Source: Sphingorhabdus_B arenilitoris (GTDB lineage Bacteria; Pseudomonadota; Alphaproteobacteria; Sphingomonadales; Sphingomonadaceae). From it: 64,000 bases of DNA. Below the pieces are notes generated by a model. It saw only the letters and a list, made by a program, of their open reading frames with translations, ran no database searches and was not told the origin of the DNA. The translations under genes and the position numbers were made by a program. Below are positions 15,552 through 24,343 of the stretch, one piece after another. Within the stretch, counting starts at the first letter, position 1; each line of letters begins with the position of its first letter. The stretch is from positions 1-64,000 of the forward strand of contig NZ_JBHSDH010000005.1 in assembly GCF_042651485.1 (NCBI RefSeq). Direction: 5' to 3'.

Positions 15552-16139
15552 TTACAGCTTCCCCTTGGTCGACGGGATGGCATCCGCCTTTCGCGGGTCA
15601 ATTTCCACCGCAATCCGCAATGCCCGGGCGAGCGCCTTGTAACAGCTTTCGACAATATGATGGTTGTTGCTGCCATACAGGTTTTCGATATGCAGCGTAA
15701 TCCCGGCGCTCGTCGCGAAACTATGGAACCAATGTTCGATCAGCTCGGTATCCCATTCGCCGATCCGGTCCATGGTAAAGCCGACTTTCCACACAAAATA
15801 GGGCCGCCCTGAAATATCAAGCGCACAGCGGGTCAGCGTTTCATCCATCGGCGCATAAGCGCTGCCATAACGGGTGATCCCGCGTTTCTCACCGAGCGCC
15901 GCCAGCACCGCCTCGCCAATCGCGATCCCGGTATCTTCGGTGGTATGATGCTGGTCTATATGCAGATCGCCCACCGCCTTCACCTTTAAGTCGATCAGCG
16001 AATGGCGCGATAGCTGCTCCAGCATATGGTCCAGAAAACCGATGCCGGTGCTAATCTCATATTGGCCCGTGCCGTCCAAATTGACCTCAACGTCAATCGA
16101 CGTCTCGCTGGTCTTGCGGCTGATAATTCCGTTGCGCAT
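15552..16139 (-). CDS. hisB: Imidazoleglycerol-phosphate dehydratase HisB
   Basis: A 195-residue Mn-dependent dehydratase converting imidazole glycerol phosphate to imidazole acetol phosphate. Metal-binding histidine motifs are GIGFLDHMLEQLSRH, DLHIDQHHTTEDTGIAIG, WFHSFA and NNHHIVES. It is the single-domain form without the phosphatase domain found in enterobacteria, normal for alphaproteobacteria. The ATG at 16139 (MRNGIISRKTSET) matches the family start; an in-frame ATG at 16163 is less likely. First gene of the hisBHA operon and divergent from sspB, as in related genomes. Confidence 0.98.
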   Translation of the reverse strand: MRNGIISRKTSETSIDVEVNLDGTGQYEISTGIGFLDHMLEQLSRHSLIDLKVKAVGDLHIDQHHTTEDTGIAIGEAVLAALGEKRGITRYGSAYAPMDETLTRCALDISGRPYFVWKVGFTMDRIGEWDTELIEHWFHSFATSAGITLHIENLYGSNNHHIVESCYKALARALRIAVEIDPRKADAIPSTKGKL

Positions 16140-16233
16140 GGCCGGTGCTATAAAGATACCCAAATCTTTCGCAAGTGGGTTAAAAGCGCAAAAGAGCCTT
16201 GATTTCGGTGAAAAGCCGGTCCACCAAATAGAA

Positions 16234-16725
16234 ATGAGTGATGACCTGCCCGAAAGCCTGATTCCCTATGATGATGTAGTGCAGGAGGCATTGCGCGCGG
16301 TGGTGGGGCGCGTATTGGGTGAGATTGCCGAAACCGGCCTGCCCGGTGATCATCATTTTTATATCACCTTCAAAACCCAGGCCCCGGGCGTGGCGATACC
16401 GTCGCATCTGCACGAACGCTTTCCCGACGAAATGACGATTGTGCTGCAACATAAATATTGGGATTTGAAAGTGGAGGCCGATCATTTCGAAGTCGGCCTG
16501 TCTTTTAGTCAGATACCTTCGCATTTGGTCATACCTTATTCGGCGATCACTGCTTTTGTCGATCCGGCGGTGGATTTCGCGCTGCAATTCCATGTCGATG
16601 ACAAAGATGGCGGTCCTGAGCCGCATGAAGAGGCGGAAAATGACGAGGAAAGCGCGGCCGCCATTGCCGAAGCGCAAGAAGATGGCTCCAACGTCGTCAG
16701 CGTCGATTTCGGCCGCAAGAAATAA
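16234..16725 (+). CDS. sspB: SspB-family ClpXP adaptor protein
   Basis: A 163-residue adaptor that delivers ssrA-tagged and other substrates to the ClpXP protease. The substrate-binding core begins LIPYDDVVQEALRAVVGRVL and includes HHFYITFKTQAPGV and SHLVIPYSAITAFVDPAVDF. The C-terminal tail (about residues 125-163) is acidic and flexible, ending NVVSVDFGRKK, the short motif that docks on ClpX. The start is the ATG at 16234, in line with family length; the longer in-frame reading frame runs back through hisB. Divergent from hisB, a gene order conserved in sphingomonads. Confidence 0.94.
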   Translation: MSDDLPESLIPYDDVVQEALRAVVGRVLGEIAETGLPGDHHFYITFKTQAPGVAIPSHLHERFPDEMTIVLQHKYWDLKVEADHFEVGLSFSQIPSHLVIPYSAITAFVDPAVDFALQFHVDDKDGGPEPHEEAENDEESAAAIAEAQEDGSNVVSVDFGRKK

Positions 16726-16737
16726 GGACGAACCGCA

Positions 16738-16947
16738 ATGTCAATCATCACCGAAATGACCCGAGCCGCTGTCAGCACCGGGGTGCGCAGCAAAAGCCGG
16801 GGTAAAGGACTGATCGCATTTGGCGTGGGCCTTGCCGCCGCCCGTATTGCCACCCGCTCACTACCCGGAGCGGCACTCGTCGGCGGCGCGCTGCTGGCTA
16901 AGGCGATTTATGACCGGCGCAAGGAAAAGAATATCAGCGGCGAATAA
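16738..16947 (+). CDS. Small glycine/alanine-rich membrane-associated protein
   Basis: A 69-residue basic protein (MSIITEMTRAAVSTGVRSKS...). The N-terminus is positively charged, the middle (about residues 25-57) is an Ala/Gly-rich hydrophobic stretch long enough for one or two membrane passes, and the C-terminus is charged (YDRRKEKNISGE). I do not recognise a family. It starts 12 bases after the sspB stop with AAGGACGAACCGCA upstream, so it is probably cotranscribed with sspB. Confidence 0.72.
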   Translation: MSIITEMTRAAVSTGVRSKSRGKGLIAFGVGLAAARIATRSLPGAALVGGALLAKAIYDRRKEKNISGE

Positions 16948-16953
16948 CCGCCC

Positions 16954-17568
16954 CTATTTCCCTGTGAGCCAATAACCGGTCCCTTGCGCCTGCCAATCCT
17001 TCACCGACTGCGGCGCGGCGGTTAGCATCAAGATATTCAGCGTCAAATTATCGCGGATCAAATAAGCAGTCATCACCTCAAATAACAATGCCGCCGCCAA
17101 TGTTGCTCTCCACGGCAAACGCGATGCGAGCAAAAAGCCAAATAGCATCCAGCCAATATCGGCCATGCTGTTGACGATACTATCGCCTTCATAGCCATAG
17201 CTGATCGTTGCTTCGCGGTAGCGGTCGATGACCACGGATGAATTTTCCATCACCTCCCACGCGCCTTCGGCCAATATCGCCAAACAAACCACGACGCCCA
17301 GAGTGAAGAACGCAGGCCATTTCTTACGCAGCAAATGCCCCAGGCCAAAGAAGATGAAACCATGGATAATATGGCTGAACGTATACCAATCGGACAGATG
17401 CTGGCTATTTTCCGAAGATTGGACAATGCCATGCCACAATTTCACCGATCCGCAGGCACATATAGGCGGGCGGCCCATCGAGAATAATATTCCGGCAAAC
17501 ATGATTACGAGAAGCAGCGCAATCGCCGCGCTCCATTTGCTGATCCGCAGCGGCCAAGCATTTGACAT
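16954..17568 (-). CDS. DUF2585 family membrane protein
   Basis: A 204-residue integral membrane protein of the DUF2585 (UPF0314) family with about five hydrophobic segments. Characteristic features are the N-terminal helix followed by GRPPICACGSVKLWHG, and DWYTFSHIIHGFIFFG, plus the EGAWEVMENSS and GDSIVNSMADIGW motifs. The conserved Cys-x-Cys, His, Glu and Asn residues near the membrane hint at a metal or cofactor site, but function is unknown. The start is the ATG at 17568; a much longer frame extends upstream through the gmk promoter and is rejected. Divergent from gmk; convergent with the small gene at 16738. Confidence 0.87.
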   Translation of the reverse strand: MSNAWPLRISKWSAAIALLLVIMFAGILFSMGRPPICACGSVKLWHGIVQSSENSQHLSDWYTFSHIIHGFIFFGLGHLLRKKWPAFFTLGVVVCLAILAEGAWEVMENSSVVIDRYREATISYGYEGDSIVNSMADIGWMLFGFLLASRLPWRATLAAALLFEVMTAYLIRDNLTLNILMLTAAPQSVKDWQAQGTGYWLTGK

Positions 17569-17627
17569 TTTTATTCCCCCGATCACGCCCACTTGACGTC
17601 CATCCCCCATTTGAGCCAGAGACACAT

Positions 17628-18293
17628 ATGGCTCAAGAAAAAAATAATGTCGCAGAAAATGGTGCGGTCGAATTGGACCGGCGCGGGTTGCTTTTCGTAC
17701 TGTCTTCGCCGTCAGGGGCGGGCAAGTCAACGCTGGCACGAAAGCTGCTCTATTCCGACCCGCAAATCTCATTATCGGTGTCCGCCACAACCCGCCCGCC
17801 GCGCCCCGGCGAAGTGGACGGGGTCGATTATCATTTTGTCGATACCGATACATTCAAACAAATGGCCAAAAATGGCGAATTTCTGGAATGGGCGCATGTG
17901 TTCGGTCACCGTTATGGCACGCCCAAAGCGCCGGTGGAGGAAATGCTGGAACAGGGCAAGGATGTCCTGTTCGATATCGATTGGCAAGGCACGCAGCAGC
18001 TATATCAAGAGGCCGGAAATGACGTGGTCCGCGTCTTCATCCTGCCGCCGTCGATCGCCGAGCTGGAGGCGCGGCTGCGCGGACGCGGCACCGATAGCGA
18101 TGAAGTTATCAACGAACGGATGTCCCGGGCAAAGGCGGAAATCGGCCATTGGGACGGCTATGACTATGTGCTGATCAATGATGATATCGAAGCCTGCTTC
18201 ACCAAGATACAACATATACTCGCCGCCGAACGGCTCAGCCGGTCGCGGCAAAAAGGCCTGATCGGATTTGCGCGCAAATTGGTAAATGGATAA
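17628..18293 (+). CDS. gmk: Guanylate kinase
   Basis: A 221-residue enzyme that phosphorylates GMP to GDP with ATP, essential for guanine nucleotide supply. The P-loop is FVLSSPSGAGKSTLARKL and the GMP-binding region is SVSATTRPPRPGEVDGVDYH, followed by FLEWAHVFGHRYGTPK and VLFDIDWQGTQQL. An extra N-terminal tail of about 18 residues precedes the core. The start is the ATG at 17628. It is transcribed alone, with the repeat at 18324-18359 downstream and the ATP12 gene converging. Confidence 0.98.
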   Translation: MAQEKNNVAENGAVELDRRGLLFVLSSPSGAGKSTLARKLLYSDPQISLSVSATTRPPRPGEVDGVDYHFVDTDTFKQMAKNGEFLEWAHVFGHRYGTPKAPVEEMLEQGKDVLFDIDWQGTQQLYQEAGNDVVRVFILPPSIAELEARLRGRGTDSDEVINERMSRAKAEIGHWDGYDYVLINDDIEACFTKIQHILAAERLSRSRQKGLIGFARKLVNG

Positions 18294-18323
18294 TTGTGGG
18301 GGCGATGTTTTTAGGGTGATGGG

Positions 18324-18359
18324 CAGCGCTTTATGTATCCCGAAACAAGTTCAGAATGC
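18324..18359 (+). repeat. Copy of a dispersed 36-base repeat
   Basis: The stretch contains CCGAAACAAGTTCAG, also present at 44457-44471. Aligned over 36 bases, 18324-18359 and 44441-44476 agree at about 29 positions. The core, reversed, resembles the CTGAACTTGTTTC-type intergenic repeats of proteobacteria. It lies between the convergent gmk and ATP12 genes. Confidence 0.6.
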
Positions 18360-18371
18360 ATATTTCCCGCC

Positions 18372-19073
18372 CTACTCGCTTATTCCCGCAAGTTTCATAA
18401 ACGCCGCTGCGTTCAAAAAATCTGCCTCTCGGTCGCGTCGGTTTTTGATCGCATATTCGTCCGCGCCCCATTTTTCCTCCTGCCAATATTCGTCGAGGAT
18501 CAGGTCGTGCCACAGCGCCGCCGGATCCGCTTCACCCTCCGTCAGCGCCAGCGTCGCGATCAGCGATCCGGACAAATGCGTCAATTTCGATGCCGCCGCC
18601 AATTGCCATATAGACAGCTCCGCCACCGCCGCTTTCAACCGCTCAGTTGTCGCGTTGGGCTGTTTTTCGTGCATGATACCGCGCACGACGGTAAAATTGA
18701 CCAGATAACGCGACTGTGCCCATGCCAGCCATTTGCCCCATATTTCGCGTTGCCGCTGGATCAATTCCTCGGGCGCTTCGGCATGATAACAAAATAGGTC
18801 GGTTTCGCCAAAGGCGGCAATCGCCTCCACGAATGTAGCGCGGTCCGGCGCGATCCTGTCGAGCGCAGCATTGGCAAAGCCAGTGACGGGCATTCGCGCC
18901 GGATCAATCTTCTCCTCCACCGCATCCCATTCGGCGGCGACCGCCCGCGCCATCGCTTCATGGGGCAGCAGCAGATCGGCCTTTGACGGGCTTTTGATTG
19001 TCCGCTTGTCGAGCAGCACGCGGTAACCATCCCGCCCCGCCTCGACAATTACATCTGTCCAAAAACGCCGCAT
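18372..19073 (-). CDS. ATP12-family ATP synthase assembly chaperone
   Basis: A 233-residue protein of the ATP12 family, which helps assemble the F1 part of ATP synthase. Family signatures include RRFWTDVIVEAGRDGYRVLL at the start, the LLPHEAMARAVAAEWDA segment, TDLFCYHAEAPEEL and WGKWLAWAQSRY. Start ATG at 19073 shares the base run TAATG with the stop of the small upstream gene; a longer start at 19094 is possible but breaks this junction. It is last in the rluA-crcB / HAD / small membrane protein / ATP12 string, an order common in sphingomonads. Confidence 0.93.
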   Translation of the reverse strand: MRRFWTDVIVEAGRDGYRVLLDKRTIKSPSKADLLLPHEAMARAVAAEWDAVEEKIDPARMPVTGFANAALDRIAPDRATFVEAIAAFGETDLFCYHAEAPEELIQRQREIWGKWLAWAQSRYLVNFTVVRGIMHEKQPNATTERLKAAVAELSIWQLAAASKLTHLSGSLIATLALTEGEADPAALWHDLILDEYWQEEKWGADEYAIKNRRDREADFLNAAAFMKLAGISE

Positions 19074-19291
19074 TATTCCTCCGGCGTTTTCCACATTCGC
19101 GCCAGCAAAACAGGCACGACGATAAACTCGATCACGCCCATGGCGAACAGCATATATCCCGCCTCCACCGGTAAATCCATAAACCCATTGGCAATGATGC
19201 CCAGCCCGATGGCCATGAATATTGCACCTGCCAACCGCGCCGCGCTGATCACCAGATAGCGTTGCCGCGCTTTACCTTCATCACTGGTCAT
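19073..19291 (-). CDS. Small two-helix membrane protein
   Basis: A 72-residue protein with two hydrophobic segments (about residues 13-36 and 42-65), starting MTSDEGKARQRYLVISAARL. It overlaps the HAD gene by 4 bases (ATGA) and the ATP12 gene by 1 base, so the three are translationally linked. Function is not known; its steady presence in this operon suggests a membrane protein of the same physiological unit. Confidence 0.83.
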   Translation of the reverse strand: MTSDEGKARQRYLVISAARLAGAIFMAIGLGIIANGFMDLPVEAGYMLFAMGVIEFIVVPVLLARMWKTPEE

Positions 19292-19947
19292 GCCATTTCC
19301 TCCAATATCGCGGACAGTTCTGCCATGCTATATGCCACTTGCTCCGCGCCGCTTTGCAGCAGTTCGTCTGGGCTGTGATAGCCCCATGAGACGCCGATGG
19401 TGCGGCACTGCGCCGCACGGCCCATCTCCATATCGAAACTGGTATCGCCGATCATCACTGTGCGCCCGGCCTCCACCCCGGCATCGGCCATGGCTTGAAA
19501 CACCATGGAAGGATGGGGCTTTGACGGATGGCGGTCGGCGGTTTGCAGCGACACAAAGAGTTGCTTTATCCGGTGATGGTCAAGGCAATGGGTCAGGCCC
19601 CGGTCCGATTTGCCCGTCGCCACTCCCAATTGCCAGCCGTCCTTATGCAGGCGGTGCAACAAGTCACCAATTCCATCATACAGCGGTTCTTCAATCTCCG
19701 CCCGGCCGCGCATCGCGATAAAGGCTTTCTTATACCCCGCGACCATCGCATGATGCAGATCGTCCTCGCCGCTCGGCACCAACAGCCGCATCGATTCAAA
19801 TAGCGACAAGCCAATCACCCGCCGCACGATATCACGCGGCAACAGCTCCAACCCCTGCTCTGTAAAGGCCGCCTCCATGGCAAGGCAATGATTGGCCTGA
19901 CCATCGACCAAAGTGCCGTCGCAATCAAACAGGGCGAGCCGGGTCAT
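19288..19947 (-). CDS. HAD-family hydrolase (phosphoglycolate phosphatase-like)
   Basis: A 219-residue phosphatase of the haloacid dehalogenase superfamily. Motif I is LALFDCDGTLVDGQ (nucleophile Asp and acid Asp), motif II is VATGKSD, motif III includes KPHPSM, and motif IV is VMIGDTSFDMEMG. A helical cap follows motif I, as in the Gph-like subfamily. The specific substrate is unknown. It lies 16 bases after the RluA-type gene and overlaps the small membrane gene by 4 bases. Confidence 0.92.
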   Translation of the reverse strand: MTRLALFDCDGTLVDGQANHCLAMEAAFTEQGLELLPRDIVRRVIGLSLFESMRLLVPSGEDDLHHAMVAGYKKAFIAMRGRAEIEEPLYDGIGDLLHRLHKDGWQLGVATGKSDRGLTHCLDHHRIKQLFVSLQTADRHPSKPHPSMVFQAMADAGVEAGRTVMIGDTSFDMEMGRAAQCRTIGVSWGYHSPDELLQSGAEQVAYSMAELSAILEEMA

Positions 19948-19963
19948 GTGGTGAATGTCCGCA

Positions 19964-21274
19964 TCATTTGCGCTTACGCGCCTGCCCCGCTGTTCGGCTT
20001 TGCTTGGGCGCGATATGTTTCACTGGCCCTGCGCTTTTGCTTTTCCCGCTTTTGCCTCTTGCCGCCTTGCCCTTAACGCCTGTCTTCCCCGCTGCTTTCA
20101 CCTCTCCGCGCGCGCGGCGTTCGCCTTTGCGTTCTTTGCGCATTTCTTTGGCGATATTTTTCTTCAGCCGGATTTTCGCTTCCAGCGTATTTTTATATTT
20201 GGGCGTCGCAAGCGGCAACGCATCGCCCAGAGCCAGATCAAATCCTAAATCCTCAAGGCTATGCGCCATATGCGGCGGCAGGTTTGCGGTCACGTCGAGC
20301 GCTTCTCCGCTTGCGCTATTCATTGCCGGATGGTCGATGCGGATACGGCGTGCGTGCAGGTGCATTTTGCGGCTGATCGCGCCGGTTAGGAACGCTTCTT
20401 TACCGCCATATTTGCCGTCGCCAACAATGGGATGGCCAATCGCCGCCATATGCACGCGCAGCTGGTGCGTGCGTCCGGTAAAGGGTTGCAACTCCACCCA
20501 GCAGCAGCGATTGCCCGCTTGCTCAATAATGCGGTAGCGGCTTTTCGATGGCTGCCCATTTTCATGGTCGACGCACATTTTTTCGCCGCCGCTTCCCGGT
20601 TGCTTGCCCAGCGGCAATTCGATCACCCCGTCCTCTACCGACGGCACTCCCATGACCAGCGCCCAATAGACTTTCCGTGCGGTGCGCGAGGAAAAGGCTT
20701 TGGAAAAATGCGCTGCGCTGCGCGACGACCTTGCGACCAGCAAAACACCCGACGTATCCTTATCCAGCCGGTGGACCAACTTTGGCCGTTGATCGCTGTC
20801 AAAATAGAGCGCGTCGAGCAAACCGTCGACATGCTCGCTTGTCTTGGTCCCGCCCTGCGTTGCAAGCCCCGGCGGCTTATTCAAAACAAGCGCATCCTTG
20901 TCACGGTAGATGACCATGCTTTGCGCAAAATCGATCATATCGTCGGTCAGTTCGGTCCGCTTGCGCGCGCGCACGGGGCGAGCGGCGACCGCGTCGGCAT
21001 CCGCAGGCGGAACGCGCAATTTCTGACCCGCCATAATCCGGTCACCCGGCGCGGCGCGTTTGCCATCGACGCGGATCTGTCCCGTCCGGGCCCAGCGCGA
21101 TACAATGTTGAAACTGGTATCGGGCAAATGCCGCTTGAACCAACGGTCGAGGCGAATGCCATCATCATCCGGGCCAACCGAATATTCGCGGATACCTTGC
21201 TGATCGGCTGCTTTTGCGGGCGGCGATTTCGCCTTTGGCTTCGCGCCTTGTTTGGATGGAGCGGGCTGTTTCAT
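19964..21274 (-). CDS. RluA/RluC-family pseudouridine synthase with basic tail
   Basis: A 436-residue enzyme that converts uridine to pseudouridine in 23S rRNA or tRNA. An S4 RNA-binding domain (about 37-100: GIRLDRWFKRHLPDTSFN) precedes the catalytic domain, with KLVHRLDKDTSGVLLVARS (catalytic Asp), GRTHQLRVHMAAIGHPIVGD and the KYGGKEAF motif. The last 80 or so residues form an unusually Lys/Arg/Ala-rich, low-complexity tail, absent from E. coli RluC, which may be an extra RNA-binding extension. It overlaps crcB by 4 bases upstream. The N-terminal 30 residues are also Pro/Lys-rich and disordered. Confidence 0.94.
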   Translation of the reverse strand: MKQPAPSKQGAKPKAKSPPAKAADQQGIREYSVGPDDDGIRLDRWFKRHLPDTSFNIVSRWARTGQIRVDGKRAAPGDRIMAGQKLRVPPADADAVAARPVRARKRTELTDDMIDFAQSMVIYRDKDALVLNKPPGLATQGGTKTSEHVDGLLDALYFDSDQRPKLVHRLDKDTSGVLLVARSSRSAAHFSKAFSSRTARKVYWALVMGVPSVEDGVIELPLGKQPGSGGEKMCVDHENGQPSKSRYRIIEQAGNRCCWVELQPFTGRTHQLRVHMAAIGHPIVGDGKYGGKEAFLTGAISRKMHLHARRIRIDHPAMNSASGEALDVTANLPPHMAHSLEDLGFDLALGDALPLATPKYKNTLEAKIRLKKNIAKEMRKERKGERRARGEVKAAGKTGVKGKAARGKSGKSKSAGPVKHIAPKQSRTAGQARKRK

Positions 21275-21657
21275 GCGAACACCGCCCGGCCTGCTGCAAG
21301 GCCCGCAAAAACGGCCAATAGAGCCAGCACCACCGATGCCGCGGCATAGGCAAAGGCCGTCATTGCCGCGCCGCGCTCAATCATCATCGCCATTTCCAGA
21401 CTGAATGCGCTAAATGTCGTGAACCCGCCGAGCAGGCCAACACCGATGAACAGCCGGATATCATGATCGAGCCCGCGTCCGGTCGTTACCAGCCAGGCCG
21501 TAAACAAGCCCATGGCCAAACCGCCGCTGATATTTGCGGCAAATGTGCCCCATGGCCAGCCGGACTGATCGCTGAAACGCGAGAGGCCGCTGCCCAGCAG
21601 ATGACGCATCGCCGCGCCAATCGCGCCGCCCGCCATAACAAGGAAAATAGATTTCAT
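21271..21657 (-). CDS. crcB: Fluoride exporter CrcB (Fluc)
   Basis: A 128-residue membrane protein with four helices, forming a dual-topology dimeric fluoride channel that expels fluoride. Motifs GGAIGAAMRHLLGS, WGTFAANISGGLAMG and GVGLLGGFTTFSAFSLE are diagnostic. It overlaps the pseudouridine synthase gene by 4 bases (ATGA). I looked for a fluoride riboswitch in the 67-base leader and did not see one. Confidence 0.97.
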   Translation of the reverse strand: MKSIFLVMAGGAIGAAMRHLLGSGLSRFSDQSGWPWGTFAANISGGLAMGLFTAWLVTTGRGLDHDIRLFIGVGLLGGFTTFSAFSLEMAMMIERGAAMTAFAYAAASVVLALLAVFAGLAAGRAVFA

Positions 21658-21724
21658 ACCCCCGCCTTAGAGGGGTTTTATCCGAAAAGAAACAAGGGAA
21701 GGCTGCGGCCTGCCCAAGTGCCCT

Positions 21725-23746
21725 CTAATCCGCTGGGTTATGCTTCGCCAGGAAACTGGCCATGGATGAAAGCAAGGTTTTGCGATCTTCTTCCCTAGTG
21801 AAATAATGGTCGGCCAGCGGGATTGAGACAAATTCCACATTCTTCCCGGCCTTTTCCATCGCCTTATGCATTTTTTCCGATTGAATATGATCGACGGTCA
21901 CATCTTTTTTTCCGTGGATCAGCAATAATGGAGCCTTTATTCGGTCCACTCCGTTAATCGGTGAAATTGCGTTGAAATCTGCCGCCATTTCGCGCCATTG
22001 ATCGCGGTAAAGGCGCTCCCGGACACTATTGCCAAAGTCATTCACCTCGCGGCGTACAGCGGAAACACCGGCGATAGAGATGGAGCAACGATAAAGGTCG
22101 GGGTCCTTCACCACACCCCACATGGCCGCATATCCGCCATAGGATGCGCCGACAATGCACACACGCTTGGGATCGGCAATGCCCTGCTCCACCGCCCATT
22201 TTACGCCGTCGGTCACGTCATCCTGCATGGCGAGGCCCATTTGTCCTTTACCCGCGTCGACGAATTTCTTCCCATATCCGGTCGATCCCCGGAAATTGGG
22301 TTGCAACACCGCATAGCCCGAATTGGCCAAAAACTGCGCCCAATAATCATAGGTCAGCGTGTCATGCGCCCATGGTCCGCCATGCGGCATGACGATGAAG
22401 GGCAGATTTTTACCCGTGCGCCCTTTGGGCAGCGTCAGCACACCTTCTATCTCCAGTCCATCTCGCGCCTTATATTGCACCAGCTTTGGCCGGGCCAGCC
22501 GCCGATTACCGATCTGCTCATTAACCGACGCGAATTGGGCAAGGTCCTGACTATTCGTATCATAAATATAGATCAAACCAGGATTGTCTGGTGAGCTAAT
22601 CCGCACTACCAATTTGCTCTGGTCTCGGTTAAAGCTGATAATATCAACGTCGGCATTTTTTGCCGCCGCCTCGAGCTGTTCCTGCGCCGCTTTTAGCTTT
22701 CCATCAAACCAGATTTTTTCACCAGCCTCGCTCGTCTCAACCCCCAGCAACGCTTTTCCGTCATAAGATAGCATGACCGATTCCACATCACCGCTATCCG
22801 CTTCGAAAACGGTGCGGACATCTTGGCCGGTCGCCATGTCAGTTTCGACGATGATGGTTTTTTCATCATCATTGTCTTTCATCACCAACCCCTTGTCGGT
22901 GCCCGGTATAAACAAAAAGGGAATATTCAGCCGTTCATCTTCACGAAGGTTGGCACGCTCTATGGCGCGAAAGCCGCGCGAATCTTCTTTCGCATATAAT
23001 AATGTCGATCGGCGGGTTGCGTCGTCATAGGCAATGCCGAGCCGAACATTGCCATCGGCGTCTGCGCCCCAATCAAGCACATCGAACTTTCCTGGTACGT
23101 GTCGCCGAAATGTGCCGGTCTCCACGTTGACCTTGTAAACGCTTGGCCAGAAACCTTCAACATTGGTGTAAATGCTGTCTTGTGCGCTCACCAGAATTTC
23201 ATTGCTGCCATCGGATGGTACCCACAGGACATCAGCTGCATTTTGTCCGCCCATGCGCGGCAACAAACGCTGCACCTCCCCGCTCACCCGGTTGACCGAC
23301 AATAAGCGCGATACATACCAACGGTCTGATTCCACCCGGATCAATGAATAGACGCCCAATAATATATTATTGTCGTTGACCCACCGGACAGAATAAACCG
23401 ATGTTTCATCCGGCACGCCCAAAATGATCTGCTTACCCGCGTCTTTGACCAATGGCGTTATAACGATGCGCTGTTGACCATTAATCGCGAACAGGCCGGC
23501 CAAATGCGTTCCATCCGGAGAGATACTGGGTTGCTCCACAAAAGGCAGCTTCGCAAAAGCCTCCATCGGCAATTTTACAGGCGCGGCAGCGGATGTATTT
23601 TGTTTGGCCGCAGCAGCGGCAACATCTCCACCGGCTGTCTCCATCGGCAGCGCAGCAGTAGCGGCATCTTGCGCCATCGCCGCCGCCGGAGCGAAAATAA
23701 TCGCGGCGCACAATTCCGCTTTGAGCATATATTTATATCGGTACAT
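21725..23746 (-). CDS. Secreted S9-family peptidase (prolyl oligopeptidase-like)
   Basis: A 673-residue peptidase of family S9C. After a signal peptide (ends FAPAAAMAQ) comes an N-terminal beta-propeller-like region (about residues 55-400) and a C-terminal alpha/beta hydrolase domain. The catalytic triad is Ser535 (GASYGGYAAMWG), Asp615 (HGKKDVTVD) and His647 (LADHYF). Such enzymes cut peptides after particular residues in the periplasm or outside. The ATG at 23746 has AGGGGGGAT close upstream; a TTG one codon earlier is also open. Standing alone between crcB and a small secreted protein gene. Confidence 0.94.
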   Translation of the reverse strand: MYRYKYMLKAELCAAIIFAPAAAMAQDAATAALPMETAGGDVAAAAAKQNTSAAAPVKLPMEAFAKLPFVEQPSISPDGTHLAGLFAINGQQRIVITPLVKDAGKQIILGVPDETSVYSVRWVNDNNILLGVYSLIRVESDRWYVSRLLSVNRVSGEVQRLLPRMGGQNAADVLWVPSDGSNEILVSAQDSIYTNVEGFWPSVYKVNVETGTFRRHVPGKFDVLDWGADADGNVRLGIAYDDATRRSTLLYAKEDSRGFRAIERANLREDERLNIPFLFIPGTDKGLVMKDNDDEKTIIVETDMATGQDVRTVFEADSGDVESVMLSYDGKALLGVETSEAGEKIWFDGKLKAAQEQLEAAAKNADVDIISFNRDQSKLVVRISSPDNPGLIYIYDTNSQDLAQFASVNEQIGNRRLARPKLVQYKARDGLEIEGVLTLPKGRTGKNLPFIVMPHGGPWAHDTLTYDYWAQFLANSGYAVLQPNFRGSTGYGKKFVDAGKGQMGLAMQDDVTDGVKWAVEQGIADPKRVCIVGASYGGYAAMWGVVKDPDLYRCSISIAGVSAVRREVNDFGNSVRERLYRDQWREMAADFNAISPINGVDRIKAPLLLIHGKKDVTVDHIQSEKMHKAMEKAGKNVEFVSIPLADHYFTREEDRKTLLSSMASFLAKHNPAD

Positions 23747-23779
23747 CAAATCCCCCCTAACACCCCATAACCGCGCGGC

Positions 23780-24199
23780 TTAAATCGCGTTGGTCAGCTC
23801 CCCCGCTTGGGCTTCATCGATTATATTTTGGGCGATGGGCCGCAATTCTATGCAATTTTCGCCTAGACCAGCATATTCTGATTTGGCCTGATCGCCGCCA
23901 TTTTGATAATCGTCAATCATCGCGAGCGCTCGTTCTTGCAGCTGATCACCAAGCTCATCATCGGTTGCCGCAACCTCCAATAATGCAGCGGCGGTCAGAA
24001 ATGCTTTGCCCTCCACCTCCTCTCTGTCCGCTGCATCTCCCTCCAGCTGTTCCAGATTAGTCTTTGCCAGATGATAGGCGGAACAATATAAAAAGCTGTC
24101 ATATAGCTCGCTATTCGTTGGTTCGCCGCCGTCGCTTTCCGAAGCGATTGTCGTTTGCGCAGTTAACACAAATAAAGTTGCTGCAATCAAAAATGGCAC
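23780..24199 (-). CDS. Small secreted hypothetical protein
   Basis: A 139-residue acidic protein with a signal peptide (MPFLIAATLFVLTAQTTIAS), so probably periplasmic. The mature part is helical, with DSFLYCSAYHLAKTNLEQL and LGENCIELRPIAQNIID carrying two cysteines, which may form a disulfide. Start is GTG at 24199 with GGAGAG five bases upstream. I recognise no family. It lies 33 bases upstream of the peptidase gene on the same strand and could be cotranscribed with it. Confidence 0.78.
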   Translation of the reverse strand: MPFLIAATLFVLTAQTTIASESDGGEPTNSELYDSFLYCSAYHLAKTNLEQLEGDAADREEVEGKAFLTAAALLEVAATDDELGDQLQERALAMIDDYQNGGDQAKSEYAGLGENCIELRPIAQNIIDEAQAGELTNAI

Positions 24200-24343
24200 A
24201 TCACTCTCCTAGCGGCGTGTATCGCAATAATTGCGCTTCATAATCGTCAAAAAAATTGCGCCGTCAATAATGTAAATGCCTCTTGTTGTTTTTAGAAAAT
24301 GAGCAATATGGAAGCATATAAACACTCTTTTAGGATAGCCGCT

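Noticed and set aside
21658..21724. Possible fluoride riboswitch before crcB
   Set aside because: The 67-base leader does not show the conserved GGnGAUGG and CUGAUGGC-type elements, and is too short for a convincing pseudoknot.
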